NCBI GenBank assembly: GCA_963666295.1
Contig: OY762707.1
Span: forward strand, 558,001 to 622,000
DNA: 64,000 nt
DNA from: QZKY01 sp963666295
GTDB lineage: Bacteria; Pseudomonadota; Gammaproteobacteria; Burkholderiales; Burkholderiaceae_D
Direction: 5' to 3'
The translations under genes and the position numbers were made by a program. Below, piece by piece: positions 27,936 to 37,500 of the stretch. The first letter of the stretch is position 1, and every line of letters starts with the position of its first letter. Below the pieces are notes generated by a model. It saw only the letters and a program-made list of their open reading frames with translations. It ran no database searches and was not told where the DNA came from.

Positions 27936-28871
27936 ATGTCTTCTGAAATAAACCGTAGAAAAAGCCAAGCAGGTCGCCCACCAACGACAACAGCTGACAC
28001 GATAAAAACATTGGCGTGGATACGATGCATTAAGCTGCAATCAGGAAAAAACCCATACCAATTAGGCGTGGAATTCCACCCTCAGCATTACCGATATGAT
28101 GTCGGGAAATATCAAAGTTCTAAGCGCTGGGAGAGATATGCAAACGGTGACAGCAACCCTCCTGACCCGAAAACAGGCAGTTCTTTGATTGATATAGTTG
28201 AGCGCGCATACCCAGGAACAGCCCGTATTTTCAGGCATACCTTGTGGATAGCACTACGTGGCAAAATAAAAGACAGCGCGGAAATTTCAAGGCTGCTGTT
28301 AACTCTGGATCGGAGTGTGATTGATATATGTTTTGTGCCAGAAATTGGGCGGAATAAAGCAACGTTAAAACGCACTCCTTATGACTACGGGATGCCAACG
28401 AGGCTTTCCTATTTGAAGTCTACAGATTGCCTAGCAGCACTTCTGTTATTGGGCAAAGAAGCCGAGCTAACAGGAAACAGTAGGTCGCATGCTCAAATTT
28501 TCCACATGGTTTATGAAACCCTGTCTTATGTGAGGCATCTTCCTGAAATACAGCCTGTATTAAAAGAAATAGTCGATTGCATAAATGGCTCACTTCAATC
28601 ACATCGCTACCATCTAAGTGATGGCATCGTCGTGCCAGCACCAGTGTTCACAGTGGAGGCTATATCGAATGATAGTGAACGCACTTGGCCCAGAGACGAG
28701 AACACACATTTGCAGCACAAACTGTATGAAAAACTTTCAAATCTTTTTAGCTCGACTGAAACTTTTAGAACTTGGTTATTTACTCATCACCCACTACTTG
28801 GTGAATCACCCCATGCTGCCATGGAGCACCCCCAAGGACTGAGGGCGATTCAAGCCCTTCTTTCTGAATAA
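27936..28871 (+). CDS. Unrecognised 311-residue protein of the accessory region
   Basis: Soluble, no signal peptide or membrane segment. It starts with a basic, low-complexity leader (MSSEINRRKSQAGRPPTTTA), followed by a region with aromatic and basic residues (YRYDVGKYQSSKRWERYANG), then a mostly helical remainder. No catalytic motif that I know. The AT-rich codon use and position between IS21 and an IS1182-type element point to horizontal acquisition. The ATG has no strong ribosome site. Confidence 0.6.
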   Translation: MSSEINRRKSQAGRPPTTTADTIKTLAWIRCIKLQSGKNPYQLGVEFHPQHYRYDVGKYQSSKRWERYANGDSNPPDPKTGSSLIDIVERAYPGTARIFRHTLWIALRGKIKDSAEISRLLLTLDRSVIDICFVPEIGRNKATLKRTPYDYGMPTRLSYLKSTDCLAALLLLGKEAELTGNSRSHAQIFHMVYETLSYVRHLPEIQPVLKEIVDCINGSLQSHRYHLSDGIVVPAPVFTVEAISNDSERTWPRDENTHLQHKLYEKLSNLFSSTETFRTWLFTHHPLLGESPHAAMEHPQGLRAIQALLSE

Positions 28872-28920
28872 GAAGAATGGACATTTGCATAAAGTTAGCC
28901 ACTTCCTCGTGCGCTCATTG

Positions 28921-28938
28921 ACTGCAACTCGGTCAGAC
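28921..28938. repeat. Outer half of a palindromic dispersed repeat split by IS copy A
   Basis: On the minus strand this reads TCTGACCGAGTTGCAGTC, matching TCTGGCCGAGCAGCTGTC next to IS copy B at 14 of 18 positions. Together with the inner half at 30558 it forms one interrupted repeat unit. Confidence 0.6.
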
Positions 28939-30557
28939 TGTGTGAAAACACATTGATCGTGAAGCGCGAAGTGCTTGGTCCAGTCAGATTCAGCAGAAAT
29001 TATAGGTCAGGATTATGAAAAAAAGCGGCCATCATGCCGCCATGGCCTCCATTAGTCTGGAAACTCCCATGATTTTCATGACTCGCTTCATGTTATAGGC
29101 CAAAACGTGCAAACTCATCTCAGTTCCTGCACCTTCTAGCCGCCTGGTTAGAAAGTGATTTGCTCCCATCCACTCTTTTATGGTGCCGAAGGGGTGTTCA
29201 ACGGTGCGTTGCCTAATACGCATAAGCCCCGGATTCAGGTCGAGCCGCCTTTGCATCGCCTCAAGGGTTGATTCGTGGTCATAACGACTAACGCGACGAT
29301 TTTTGCTGGTCGTGCATTTGTCGCGAATTTCGCAACTGGGGCACTCAGAACTCCAGTATTTATGAATTAATCCGCCACGTTCCTCCGTGGAGAACCGCCA
29401 AATCAACCGTTTGCCAGCAGGGCATTTGTACTCACCAGCATTTGCATCGAAGATGAAGTCTTCCTTGTCAAAGCGCCCGTCAGCTTTCGCGCTGGATGTC
29501 GTCGACTTGGAAACAAGAGGCGTAATTCCGTTTTGTTCACAGGCGACGATCTCTTCACCGTTGAAGTAACCGCGATCTGCAATAGCGTGCAAATCATTGG
29601 CTGCCATGGCAACCTTGGCTTGCATTGCCATCTTGGATAACTGTCGACGGTCGCTGCCACTATTGGTAACTTCATGAGCCACTATCAGGTGGTGGGTTGT
29701 ATCGACCGCAGTTTGAACGTTGTAACCCACCAGGCCTCGACTTGTACTGGTGGCCATGGCGCGAGCGTCTGGATCAGTCAGGGAAATCTGTTTCCCTGGC
29801 ACCTCTTCCAGATGTTCCTGAATCTGTTTGAACTTCTCCATCTGCGCCTTCATGGTCTTGATCTTCTCATTGAGGCGAGAGGTTCTTGCTTCGGCAATAT
29901 CAGACTCTTGGCGATCTGCGGTATCGAGTTCACCCATGTAACGATCAATGCACTGGTCAATTTGCGCAAGGCGCTTGGCAACCTTGCCTCGCGTGAAATT
30001 GCGGTTATGCGCATTAACAGCTCTGAACTTGCAGCCATCGATTGCCACGACTGCGTTCGCAAACAAGCCGATTTCGCGGCAGAGAAACACAAACTGTCGG
30101 CACGCATTGCGAATTCCCGCTCCGTTATTCTTGCGAAAATCTGCAATTGTCTTGAAGTCAGGTGCCAGCCGATTAACCAGCCACATCAGTTCAAGATTGC
30201 GCTGTGCTTCGCGCTCAAGACGTCGCGTGGAATGGACACGATTTAGGTATCCGTAGATGTATATCTTCAGCAGTACCGATGGATGATAGGATGGCCGTCC
30301 CGTTTGCGCGGGGTTTACTCCGTCAAAGCCAAGTGACGCCAGATCGAGTGAATCAACAAATGCGTCTACTGCACGTACAGGATTGTCTTCAGTGACGAAA
30401 TCATCAATTGATTCCGGAAGCAAAGTGACCTGACTACGATCTGCACCTTCTACAAATCTTTTCATGCCGCCTCCTGATAATAGCTACCACTATTATCCTA
30501 GAAGGATAGGCTCATCACACTCCATTTTCACCTGTTTAAAACAGCGTTTTCACACAG
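28939..30557 (-). mobile_element. IS1182-type insertion sequence, copy A
   Basis: 1619 bp with one transposase gene. The ends carry a short perfect inverted repeat CTGTGTGAAAAC, continued by AC versus GC. Copy B (41608-43227) is the same element in opposite orientation. The visible difference is one base in the transposase-distal end (TTGGTCAGTC here, TTGGTCCAGTC there). No target duplication is evident. Confidence 0.9.
29032..30465 (-). CDS. IS1182-type transposase, copy A
   Basis: 477 residues, intact. Features: N-terminal RPSYHPSVLLKIYIYGYLN (the DUF772-type transposase N-domain), VVAIDGCKFRAVN with a catalytic Asp, an inserted coiled-coil stretch (KIKTMKAQMEKFKQIQEHLE), AIADRGYFNGEEI with the second Asp, a Cys cluster (CPSCEIRDKCTTSKNRR) and VEHPFGTIKEWMG with the catalytic Glu. 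Identical in protein sequence to copy B. Start ATG preceded by AGGAGG. Confidence 0.95.
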   Translation of the reverse strand: MKRFVEGADRSQVTLLPESIDDFVTEDNPVRAVDAFVDSLDLASLGFDGVNPAQTGRPSYHPSVLLKIYIYGYLNRVHSTRRLEREAQRNLELMWLVNRLAPDFKTIADFRKNNGAGIRNACRQFVFLCREIGLFANAVVAIDGCKFRAVNAHNRNFTRGKVAKRLAQIDQCIDRYMGELDTADRQESDIAEARTSRLNEKIKTMKAQMEKFKQIQEHLEEVPGKQISLTDPDARAMATSTSRGLVGYNVQTAVDTTHHLIVAHEVTNSGSDRRQLSKMAMQAKVAMAANDLHAIADRGYFNGEEIVACEQNGITPLVSKSTTSSAKADGRFDKEDFIFDANAGEYKCPAGKRLIWRFSTEERGGLIHKYWSSECPSCEIRDKCTTSKNRRVSRYDHESTLEAMQRRLDLNPGLMRIRQRTVEHPFGTIKEWMGANHFLTRRLEGAGTEMSLHVLAYNMKRVMKIMGVSRLMEAMAA

Positions 30558-30621
30558 CCACCGGTCAAAGCAGCCTTTGGACTTGGCTACCGTGACCGGC
30601 AAAGTCCGCCCCAAAGCTGTC
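30558..30621. repeat. Inner half of the palindromic repeat split by IS copy A
   Basis: Starts CCACCGGTCAAAGCAG and ends in AAAGCTGTC. The corresponding flank of copy B, read on the other strand, starts CCACCGGCCAAAGCAG and also reaches AAGCTGTC after a similar distance. With the outer half, the full unit would be about 80 bp and begins and ends with GACAGCT/AGCTGTC-like ends, so it is palindromic. Confidence 0.6.
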
Positions 30622-30854
30622 ACACATGCAGAGTAGCACTAAAATCGCTCTTAGATTACGGTCGCCCAGAAGATCCTCAATTCAGACAATGTTCAAAAGA
30701 AACCCGAGCCAAAAACGAGCAAACACCCAAAAATTAAGAAAACAGCTGATGCCTTAACTGCTGGTATGAATGCGTATTCAAATTCAATATCGAACAAACG
30801 GGAAACCAAAGACACCCCCTGTGCCTAGACAGCTTGGCTTACATTGCTGTGAAT
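30622..30854. other. Non-coding stretch between IS copy A and the defence operon
   Basis: Together with the neighbouring repeat and terminator, this makes a gap of about 395 bases. AT-rich, with short open frames but no ribosome site or protein-like composition. I see no further structure. Confidence 0.5.
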
Positions 30855-30882
30855 AAAAAAAAGCCCACCCCGAAGGGTGGGC
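30855..30882 (-). terminator. Rho-independent terminator of the four-gene defence-like operon
   Basis: Perfect arms GCCCACCC and GGGTGGGC with a CGAA-type tetraloop. On the minus strand the stem is followed by eight T. It sits 70 bases behind the last gene of the operon, marking its end before IS copy A. Confidence 0.9.
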
Positions 30883-30952
30883 AAAATAACAACACACGAA
30901 GGTCCAGCCTCTCCTGGTGTCACGCCAAGAAGCCCGGCGTCCGGCATTTACG

Positions 30953-32539
30953 TCAACCCTCTTTCTGCTTCAGTTGGCCAACACTAATATCTAGACGAAC
31001 AAGATGTCTTTCAATTTCGGCAGTCATTTTGTCTGCGATGTCGATGATGTTGTCCGCACCTGATCGGATAGTTCTTGACTTGGTCCTGATGTCGTCCAGC
31101 CGGCTTACTTGTTTTTCAATCTGGCGAATGCTTTCTTCCATTTCATCAGTATTGACCGGCAATTCTTCTGCTTCTCGCACGCGAACTGAAATCGCTTTGG
31201 CGATTGAAATCGCACTTTGCAAAACAATGTCAGTACTTTCGTCTTCCGCATCCCAGATAATCATGATGTCACGCCCGAATCGACTGATAGTCTCTAGATT
31301 GGCTGGAGCAGTACGCTTAGAGTGAACGAATATGCCAATTTCTGCGAGACGATTCTTGCGTGCACTTTCGATTTCATCGAGACTTGCTTTAATGTTATAG
31401 GTCTGGTCTTCCTTGAATTCGACGACAATTCTCGCTCCCGCTGCCGCACTATCTGGACTCAGAGTGATCACACTGTCGCCAACCTTTGCTCTTCCCACTG
31501 CCCCCGTTGTATGAGCCACAAATTCTGCAAAGTCTCCTGCTCTCATTGACATTCGTTCTATGACCTCAAAACCCTGTCTTTCAAAGTCCAAGCCATGGAG
31601 CGTTGAACGGGCAGCCTCTTCCTTGCGGATATTCATGGCATCCAGAGTTCGTCTAACCTCTTCTCGAAATGAACGATTGTCTTCTCCCTGCTTTTCAAGC
31701 ACGCTGATCATTTCCCTGCGCAATCTCGCAAGAGCCGAGTTCTCTGCATCTAGCGAGAACTCCGTGCTTAGGTTCTTCTGTGTTTGTTCAACCTGACGTA
31801 CCAAACGACTGAGTGCAGAGTCGTCGCTGTCTAGCGAGAACTCCTCAATCACTGTGCCAATTCTTTTGGAAAGACTTTCGGTTAAGTTTCCGTGCTTTTC
31901 AGTCAGTTCATTCAGCAAGCGCGTGAGAGCGCCCTCCTTATTATCGAGAGAAAACTCGCGCAACACTGCATCTGAACGCGTCTGGACGACTGTCTCAACA
32001 CGCTCGCGCAACCCCTTTAGCAACTGGTTATCTTCTGTCGGCAGCAGAAGCTGGAGAAGTGGGCTGCCACTTCCTATGTGGTCCGTTAAGGCTTCATTCA
32101 ATGTCTGGCGCGTTTGCCCGATCTGATCGCGCATTACTTTTTCCAGTTCACCGTCGTTCTTGACTAGGCGATCAACACGCTCTGTAAAGCGTCCATCTTT
32201 TGGATCAAAATATTCCTTGAGCGTGGCAGAGATGCTTGATTCAGTCACCTGTTGAAAATGTCCAAGCTTTGCTGCCAATTCACTTAAAAGTCGCTCGCCT
32301 TCATTGCGAACTTTTTCGCTATCCACAACACCCTGGGCCTGGCGCAAAGAAAGCACTCCGATGCGCAGGGCTTGCCGGATAAATTCGTCCCGTTGTCTAC
32401 CTTGTGGGTAACTGATTAGTGCTGCCGCACTTTCAGGGTCAGTAATTTCGAGTTCAACCCTAATGCCGGACGTGGGTTCGGCATCATGATTTTGGGAGTT
32501 TTCAATGATCGTAGGAGCTACTGTGTGAGTCGTTTGCAT
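30953..32539 (-). CDS. Coiled-coil protein with putative PD-(D/E)XK nuclease domain
   Basis: 528 residues. N-terminal part to about 90 is soluble. Residues about 90-330 are a long charged coiled coil holding three copies of an EFSLDxxxxALxRL motif (near 192, 231 and 259). Residues about 330-440 look like a restriction-type nuclease fold: a helix, GDSVITLSPDS, then ARIVVEFKEDQ (E-x-K) and a helix ARKNRLAEIGIFVHSKR, resembling DUF2130-type domains. The tail is again helical. The ATG is preceded by AAGGAGG; a TTG three codons earlier is less likely. Its own palindromic operator lies 61 bases upstream, so it can be driven separately from the three genes before it. Nuclease activity is an inference. 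Confidence 0.75.
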   Translation of the reverse strand: MQTTHTVAPTIIENSQNHDAEPTSGIRVELEITDPESAAALISYPQGRQRDEFIRQALRIGVLSLRQAQGVVDSEKVRNEGERLLSELAAKLGHFQQVTESSISATLKEYFDPKDGRFTERVDRLVKNDGELEKVMRDQIGQTRQTLNEALTDHIGSGSPLLQLLLPTEDNQLLKGLRERVETVVQTRSDAVLREFSLDNKEGALTRLLNELTEKHGNLTESLSKRIGTVIEEFSLDSDDSALSRLVRQVEQTQKNLSTEFSLDAENSALARLRREMISVLEKQGEDNRSFREEVRRTLDAMNIRKEEAARSTLHGLDFERQGFEVIERMSMRAGDFAEFVAHTTGAVGRAKVGDSVITLSPDSAAAGARIVVEFKEDQTYNIKASLDEIESARKNRLAEIGIFVHSKRTAPANLETISRFGRDIMIIWDAEDESTDIVLQSAISIAKAISVRVREAEELPVNTDEMEESIRQIEKQVSRLDDIRTKSRTIRSGADNIIDIADKMTAEIERHLVRLDISVGQLKQKEG

Positions 32540-32599
32540 ACTGGACAACCTCCTTGAAATGAGCGGGTTCGCTCAACAGGGTAGATTGTGCAGAAGCTT

Positions 32600-32620
32600 G
32601 TGGCTCATATGGTGAGCCAC
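32600..32620. promoter_or_regulatory. 21-bp palindrome, predicted operator of the coiled-coil nuclease gene
   Basis: Perfect arms GTGGCTCA and TGAGCCAC with a five-base spacer, followed by TAAAAA. It lies in the 79-base gap between the WYL gene stop and the next start. The same palindrome, with the same TAAAAA neighbour, appears in the divergent promoter region at 37990. A shared regulator is implied. Confidence 0.75.
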
Positions 32621-32627
32621 TAAAAAT

Positions 32628-33614
32628 TTAGCTGTAAAGAGAAGCGGCTTTCACAAGCCTCTCCTTGACGGACTCACGTAGTGTTGCAGGCCCCAACACT
32701 TCCACATCGGGGCCAAAGCGCAAAATTTCGAGCATTAGCTCCCTCGGATCGCTATATGGAATCTCCAGCAAATAGCTGCCATCATCAAGTTCAGTGGTTT
32801 TCTGTTCAGGATGCCACTGCTCAGCTCTAACCCATCTGGCTTGAACAGGGGAAAACTTAAGCTTGGCCCATTCACGATCCTTGCCTGAAAAGATGCCAAA
32901 ATCCGGCCCAAGCATTTCATCCACTTTTTTAGCTGCTACGCGTTTAGCTGACTTACTAATTTGATGCGCGCTTTCGATAGCGTCTAGTGCGAAAATCCTC
33001 ATGGCATCAGCTTGGTGGCACCAAGCAAATAAATACCAGTTTTCCCGATAGTGAACGAGTCGCTGAGGCGAAACGATCCTTTCGCTTCGCTTGTTGCTGC
33101 TTCTGGTGAAATACTGCATGGAGAGTCGAGTCTGCTTAACCGCAGCTTGTGCAACCGTCTCAAAATATTGTGAGTTGATGCGCTTGCTTGCAGAAGCAAG
33201 GATGCGTACACGTGATCGAATGTCTGCTGGATCATCGTTAGCTGCGCTCATTGCCACAGTAATCCGTGCAATCAGTGGTTGTAGATGCTCAGTCAGCAAG
33301 CCAGGACCGATATGCCTGGCAAGTTCGTCAATCATCAGAAGTGCGTAGATTTCTGAGGCGGTAAACCATGTCCTTGGCAACCCCAGTTTGCCTGACGACC
33401 ACCCTTTGTCTGTCAGCACATATCCTCTTGGCGATTCGGAATCTCCTCGTTGCCAATCAATTGGAACCTGCATCTGATCTCGCAATAAGGCAAGATCACG
33501 TCTAAATTGTGTTCGCGAAATTTCCAGTTCGGCAAGGAGAGTATCCCGTGGTACGGGATACTTGCTTGACTCCAAAATTGAAATGAGATTGTTTAGGCGA
33601 ACGAATTGGCTCAT
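32628..33614 (-). CDS. WYL-domain transcriptional regulator
   Basis: 328 residues. Residues about 1-60 form a winged helix (NNLISILESSKYPVPRDTLL, then ELEISRTQFRRDLALLRD). The WYL domain at about 165-250 contains the literal tripeptide in RENWYLFAWCHQADAMRIFALD, and a WCX-like C-terminus follows. WYL proteins of this layout (BrxR, CapW) are known repressors that bind inverted repeats in front of defence operons. The start codon overlaps the previous stop by one base, so it is translationally coupled. Likely binds the three nearby palindromes; that is inference. Confidence 0.9.
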   Translation of the reverse strand: MSQFVRLNNLISILESSKYPVPRDTLLAELEISRTQFRRDLALLRDQMQVPIDWQRGDSESPRGYVLTDKGWSSGKLGLPRTWFTASEIYALLMIDELARHIGPGLLTEHLQPLIARITVAMSAANDDPADIRSRVRILASASKRINSQYFETVAQAAVKQTRLSMQYFTRSSNKRSERIVSPQRLVHYRENWYLFAWCHQADAMRIFALDAIESAHQISKSAKRVAAKKVDEMLGPDFGIFSGKDREWAKLKFSPVQARWVRAEQWHPEQKTTELDDGSYLLEIPYSDPRELMLEILRFGPDVEVLGPATLRESVKERLVKAASLYS

Positions 33615-34531
33615 TATTTTTTAGGCACTCTGTAGTCGAATTCGCGTGGATCAAGATCTTCATCGTTTGGCGCCCACCCCTCTAGGACGAAGACTTCGCC
33701 ACCTGATGGTTCCCACGTATCGCCGTTCCGCTGCAACAAGATATTCCGGACAATAAATAGATCGGAACGCCATGCGTTTTCCCTTGCATCTTTTACCTCA
33801 TTGCGCGTCAGAATCACCGTATCAGCATTGCCAGTTGATCCTTTTACTTCAACGTGAACAACTAATTCCTTTTTCTGGCAAAGCAGATCGAAGGGTTTAC
33901 CGTATTCTTCAACGGAGAATTCCTGATGAAGATAGTACTCCTTTGCTTTACTTACTGCGTAATTTTCGGTAATTCGCTTTTTTTCTGGATCATCTTGTAT
34001 ACCAGCGCTTCCAGCAGCAACGTTACCTGACGACTCCTCCTGAATCTCACTATTTTGAGGAAGATCTAGATAGTCCCTTAATTTGTCTGCCGATGCTTTT
34101 GTCAGTTGAAATGGGATGCGAAATGCTTGGCGATCAATCCCCCCACTCTTATCTAGGTTTGGTTTTTTTCGTTCGCCCTTAGATGTAATCAGATCAAGGT
34201 TTTTGGCCACCTCAAGGTCGACCAGCTTTGCTGCTCTGAATTTATCTATGGCTTGCTTCTCTGCAATGAAGTACAAGTCTTTGTTAATAATATTGGTTCT
34301 ACCCAATAATTTTTCGGCCTCAACTTTTAAAACTGGCCCGTCACCTACGACCAGCCTTCCTCCAATATAGAGATTGCCTTTCTTTACTGTAATAACAAAT
34401 ACTTCATCTCCTTTTACAAAGGTCGAGAACGGCCGCTTATTCTCGCCTGCAATATAGTCGACAGCATCGTCATCAGATTTTGCTCGTTGATCCCAAGTAT
34501 CGTTATTCCATAGAAATGTATAAGAAGCCAT
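33614..34531 (-). CDS. EVE/PUA-like plus DUF3883 nuclease-like protein
   Basis: 305 residues. The N-terminus (about 1-150) begins YTFLWNNDTWDQ and carries YIGGRLVVGDGP, reminiscent of EVE/PUA-type modified-base readers. A linker with Gly/Ser/Glu follows. The C-terminus (about 185-290) is DUF3883: FDLLCQKKELVVHVEVKGST with the D...E-x-K pattern of PD-(D/E)XK folds, then VILTRNEVKDAREN. DUF3883 is common in phage-defence and restriction contexts. One base separates it from the helicase stop and it overlaps the WYL start. The EVE-like reading is weaker than DUF3883. Confidence 0.75.
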   Translation of the reverse strand: MASYTFLWNNDTWDQRAKSDDDAVDYIAGENKRPFSTFVKGDEVFVITVKKGNLYIGGRLVVGDGPVLKVEAEKLLGRTNIINKDLYFIAEKQAIDKFRAAKLVDLEVAKNLDLITSKGERKKPNLDKSGGIDRQAFRIPFQLTKASADKLRDYLDLPQNSEIQEESSGNVAAGSAGIQDDPEKKRITENYAVSKAKEYYLHQEFSVEEYGKPFDLLCQKKELVVHVEVKGSTGNADTVILTRNEVKDARENAWRSDLFIVRNILLQRNGDTWEPSGGEVFVLEGWAPNDEDLDPREFDYRVPKK

Positions 34532-34532
34532 C

Positions 34533-37500
34533 TTAATCCTTTGACTGTTTAGAAATTATGGAGAAATGATTTAATGTGTTAATCAAGTGAATGTCTTCAG
34601 GTGTGTCGGCTCTGGCATCAAGCAACCTTTCTGTTCCTAAAACCAAAGACATACATCGAGCCCTTGATACAGCGACATTGAATCTATTCTTGCTAAATAA
34701 AAACCCAAGGTTACGAGGCATCAGTGAATCATTAGATGTAGTCATTGAAACAATCACGACCTGCGCCTCCTGTCCCTGAAATTTGTCGACAGTTCCTACG
34801 CGTGCTCCCTTAGGCAAGGTGCGTTTAAGCAGGTTCACCTGCATGTTGTATGGTGCAACGATGAGAATGTCTTCTAAAGTCATAGGATGGACAACACCTT
34901 TTCCATCACGATAGCTCTGGGTAAGCAAGTTATCTACTAGTTCGCTAACATCTGCCGCTTCTTCTTCGCTTCGCTGTGAGCACGCATCGTGATCGACCGG
35001 GACATAGCGAATTCCCGTTGGTTTCAGCGCCGGGTGTGCACCATCGTTTAGAACTAAAGCTTGTTTAAATGTCGATTCGTCTGACTTCAGCCGCGAGTCA
35101 TATATGGCACCAGAAATAAACTGGCAGACGTCCGGATGCATTCGGTACGTGGTCGCAAGGAAAATTCCGCGATCAGGTGAAATCGTTGCTTCGCCATCAA
35201 GCAGATAATCAAGAGCCGACTCACCACTTCGACCAGGATGAACTCCTTGGATTGGCTGCCCTAACTGCATCTGGTCACCTAACAAAACAAGGTTACGAGA
35301 ACACATCCCCATCGCTATGGTGTTTGCAAGCGATACCTGTCCAGCTTCATCAATGAACAAGTAATCGTATTCACCCCTAAAGTCTCCCCTTGCCAAAAGC
35401 CATGCCGTTCCAGCTAGCAATTGAGGCGGTGGGTCTGCTTTGGCTATTGACTGACTGCTTCCCCAGTTCTCTATAAAATCGCTTTCAACGTGATGCTCAT
35501 CTGTCGACACCTTCTTGATGCCGTAGTAGCTGGCACCTTTCTCTTTCATTCGCTTGTCGACAGCGCTTAGAAGGTTGTTGATCGCTTTATGGCTATTTGA
35601 AGATACGGCCACGCGCTTGCCAGACTTCAGAAGTTCGGCAATCAAGTGCGATCCCGTATAGGTTTTGCCTGTTCCCGGAGGACCTTGGATGAACAGGTAG
35701 GTATTCTGCATCTTTTCTACAGCAGAAATTGTTTGTGCAAGCGGATCACCATCGAGGTCAACAATGGGTTCTCCTGAATTGATTCCTTCAATATCAGGCG
35801 CTTTTCTCGTGAGGTAATCCAATACAGCTTTGTATTGCCCACTGCCGGCAATTAGGGAATCTGCAAAATCAAATAGTGCATCTTGCATTACCGTTGAATT
35901 TATCGGTGCACCTGTTGAGATTGAAAATGACCCTGACTCGTCCCCCGAATCAGTCCGTATTTCCAAGGTGACGGTGCAGTTATCCTCATCAATATCTACT
36001 ACGTTCACATCCTTCAGAGTATCCAGGCGCTTCGCATACCCACCGGCCTTCACCTTAAAATCCTGCTCCGGATAGTGATAACGAAATACCTCGAAACGCT
36101 TGCCAGACCCGACATACTCAGGGGAATGAAGGCCAGCAATAACTTCCGGATCTTCAATCAACTCTTCAAACTCACCATCTTGGCGTTCGAAGATATTCCA
36201 CCATGCTGGTTTGGCAGCACGCCGGTAAAAATCCAATAGTGAGTCGACCAGTTTAGCCAGTTCTTCATCAAGCCCAAGGTTGACTGGGCTAGTGATCAAT
36301 TTCTCATGGTATTCCTCGAGAGTTTTTTCGTGATCAAGCGTTTTGTCGGATTTTGTCTTTGCTGGCTTTTTAGCTGCTACGGCGTCAATAATGGCTTCTG
36401 AAAACCACGACAATTCTTCCGGCCTCATCGTCAGTAGCCATTCTCGCAACTGCCATGTCGAGCGACAGTCGTCCTCGTTATACTCCCGTATGGACTCAAG
36501 CAATTCTGGATCTTGTGTTTCACGCCAGCGCTCATAAACCACGATGCTATCTCCAGCATTTGTGACCTCTGCATCCCGCTTATCGCTGTAAAAGGCCTCG
36601 ACGGCTTTTATTGAATAGCTAGGCTTTGAAATGCGTAAGCCCTCACGCACTACTTTGTATAAATCTACTAAACGACTTTCACGTAATAATTGATCAACTG
36701 CTGACTCTTTGACCCCATGCAAAGTCATTAACTTCTTCAAAGCCGTATTCTCATAATGAGCGTAGTGATAGATATGCATGGCAGGATACTTCTCCCTGCG
36801 ATCCATCACGAAATCCATAAATTCGATGAAAGCTTGGCGTTCCTGCTCTCGATCATGCGCCCAGAAGGGCTTGAATACTGGCTTTCCTGCATCGAAGTAG
36901 TACACACCGAATAGATATTCCAATCCACCGTCCTGCATTGGATCGCCTTCCATATCGAAGAACAGATCACCTGCATCCGGTTTGGGGAGTCTCGCAAACC
37001 CGCGCATTTCGTCTTCGTGAACAGGCAAAAGAACTACCTTTTGCTCGCCAGTCTCACGCTCATGAACCTGGAGCTTTGCTTGTTCGCGTAATTTCGTGAG
37101 TGTCTGATCCGCCAGCTTGGGCACGTCCATGTTTTCTTGTAGTTGTGCGAGCTGAGCAACCGTTTTGATGTCAGCCTGCTCCAACCTTGCGATCTGCTGG
37201 CGTGTGATATTGGCTACCGCTGACAAATGGTCATCTTCGATCCGTTTTGCGTCGCACCTTTCTTGCCAATGACAAAGTGAGCAATGGTCGCAAGGTACTG
37301 GATACGGTGGAGTGCCATCCGGGTAGGTTCCCAAAAATTCGACGAACCGGTCCAGAAGCTGCCTGTAGTAATACACGTAGTCAGCGACTCTGAAACTTTC
37401 ACGCTTTCCGTTCCCCAGTTCGACATGCATGTTTGGTGGGAGTTTTTCTGTCAGGTCAGACAACAGATCGGAATAAAAACAAAGCTGGAGAATGAATTTA

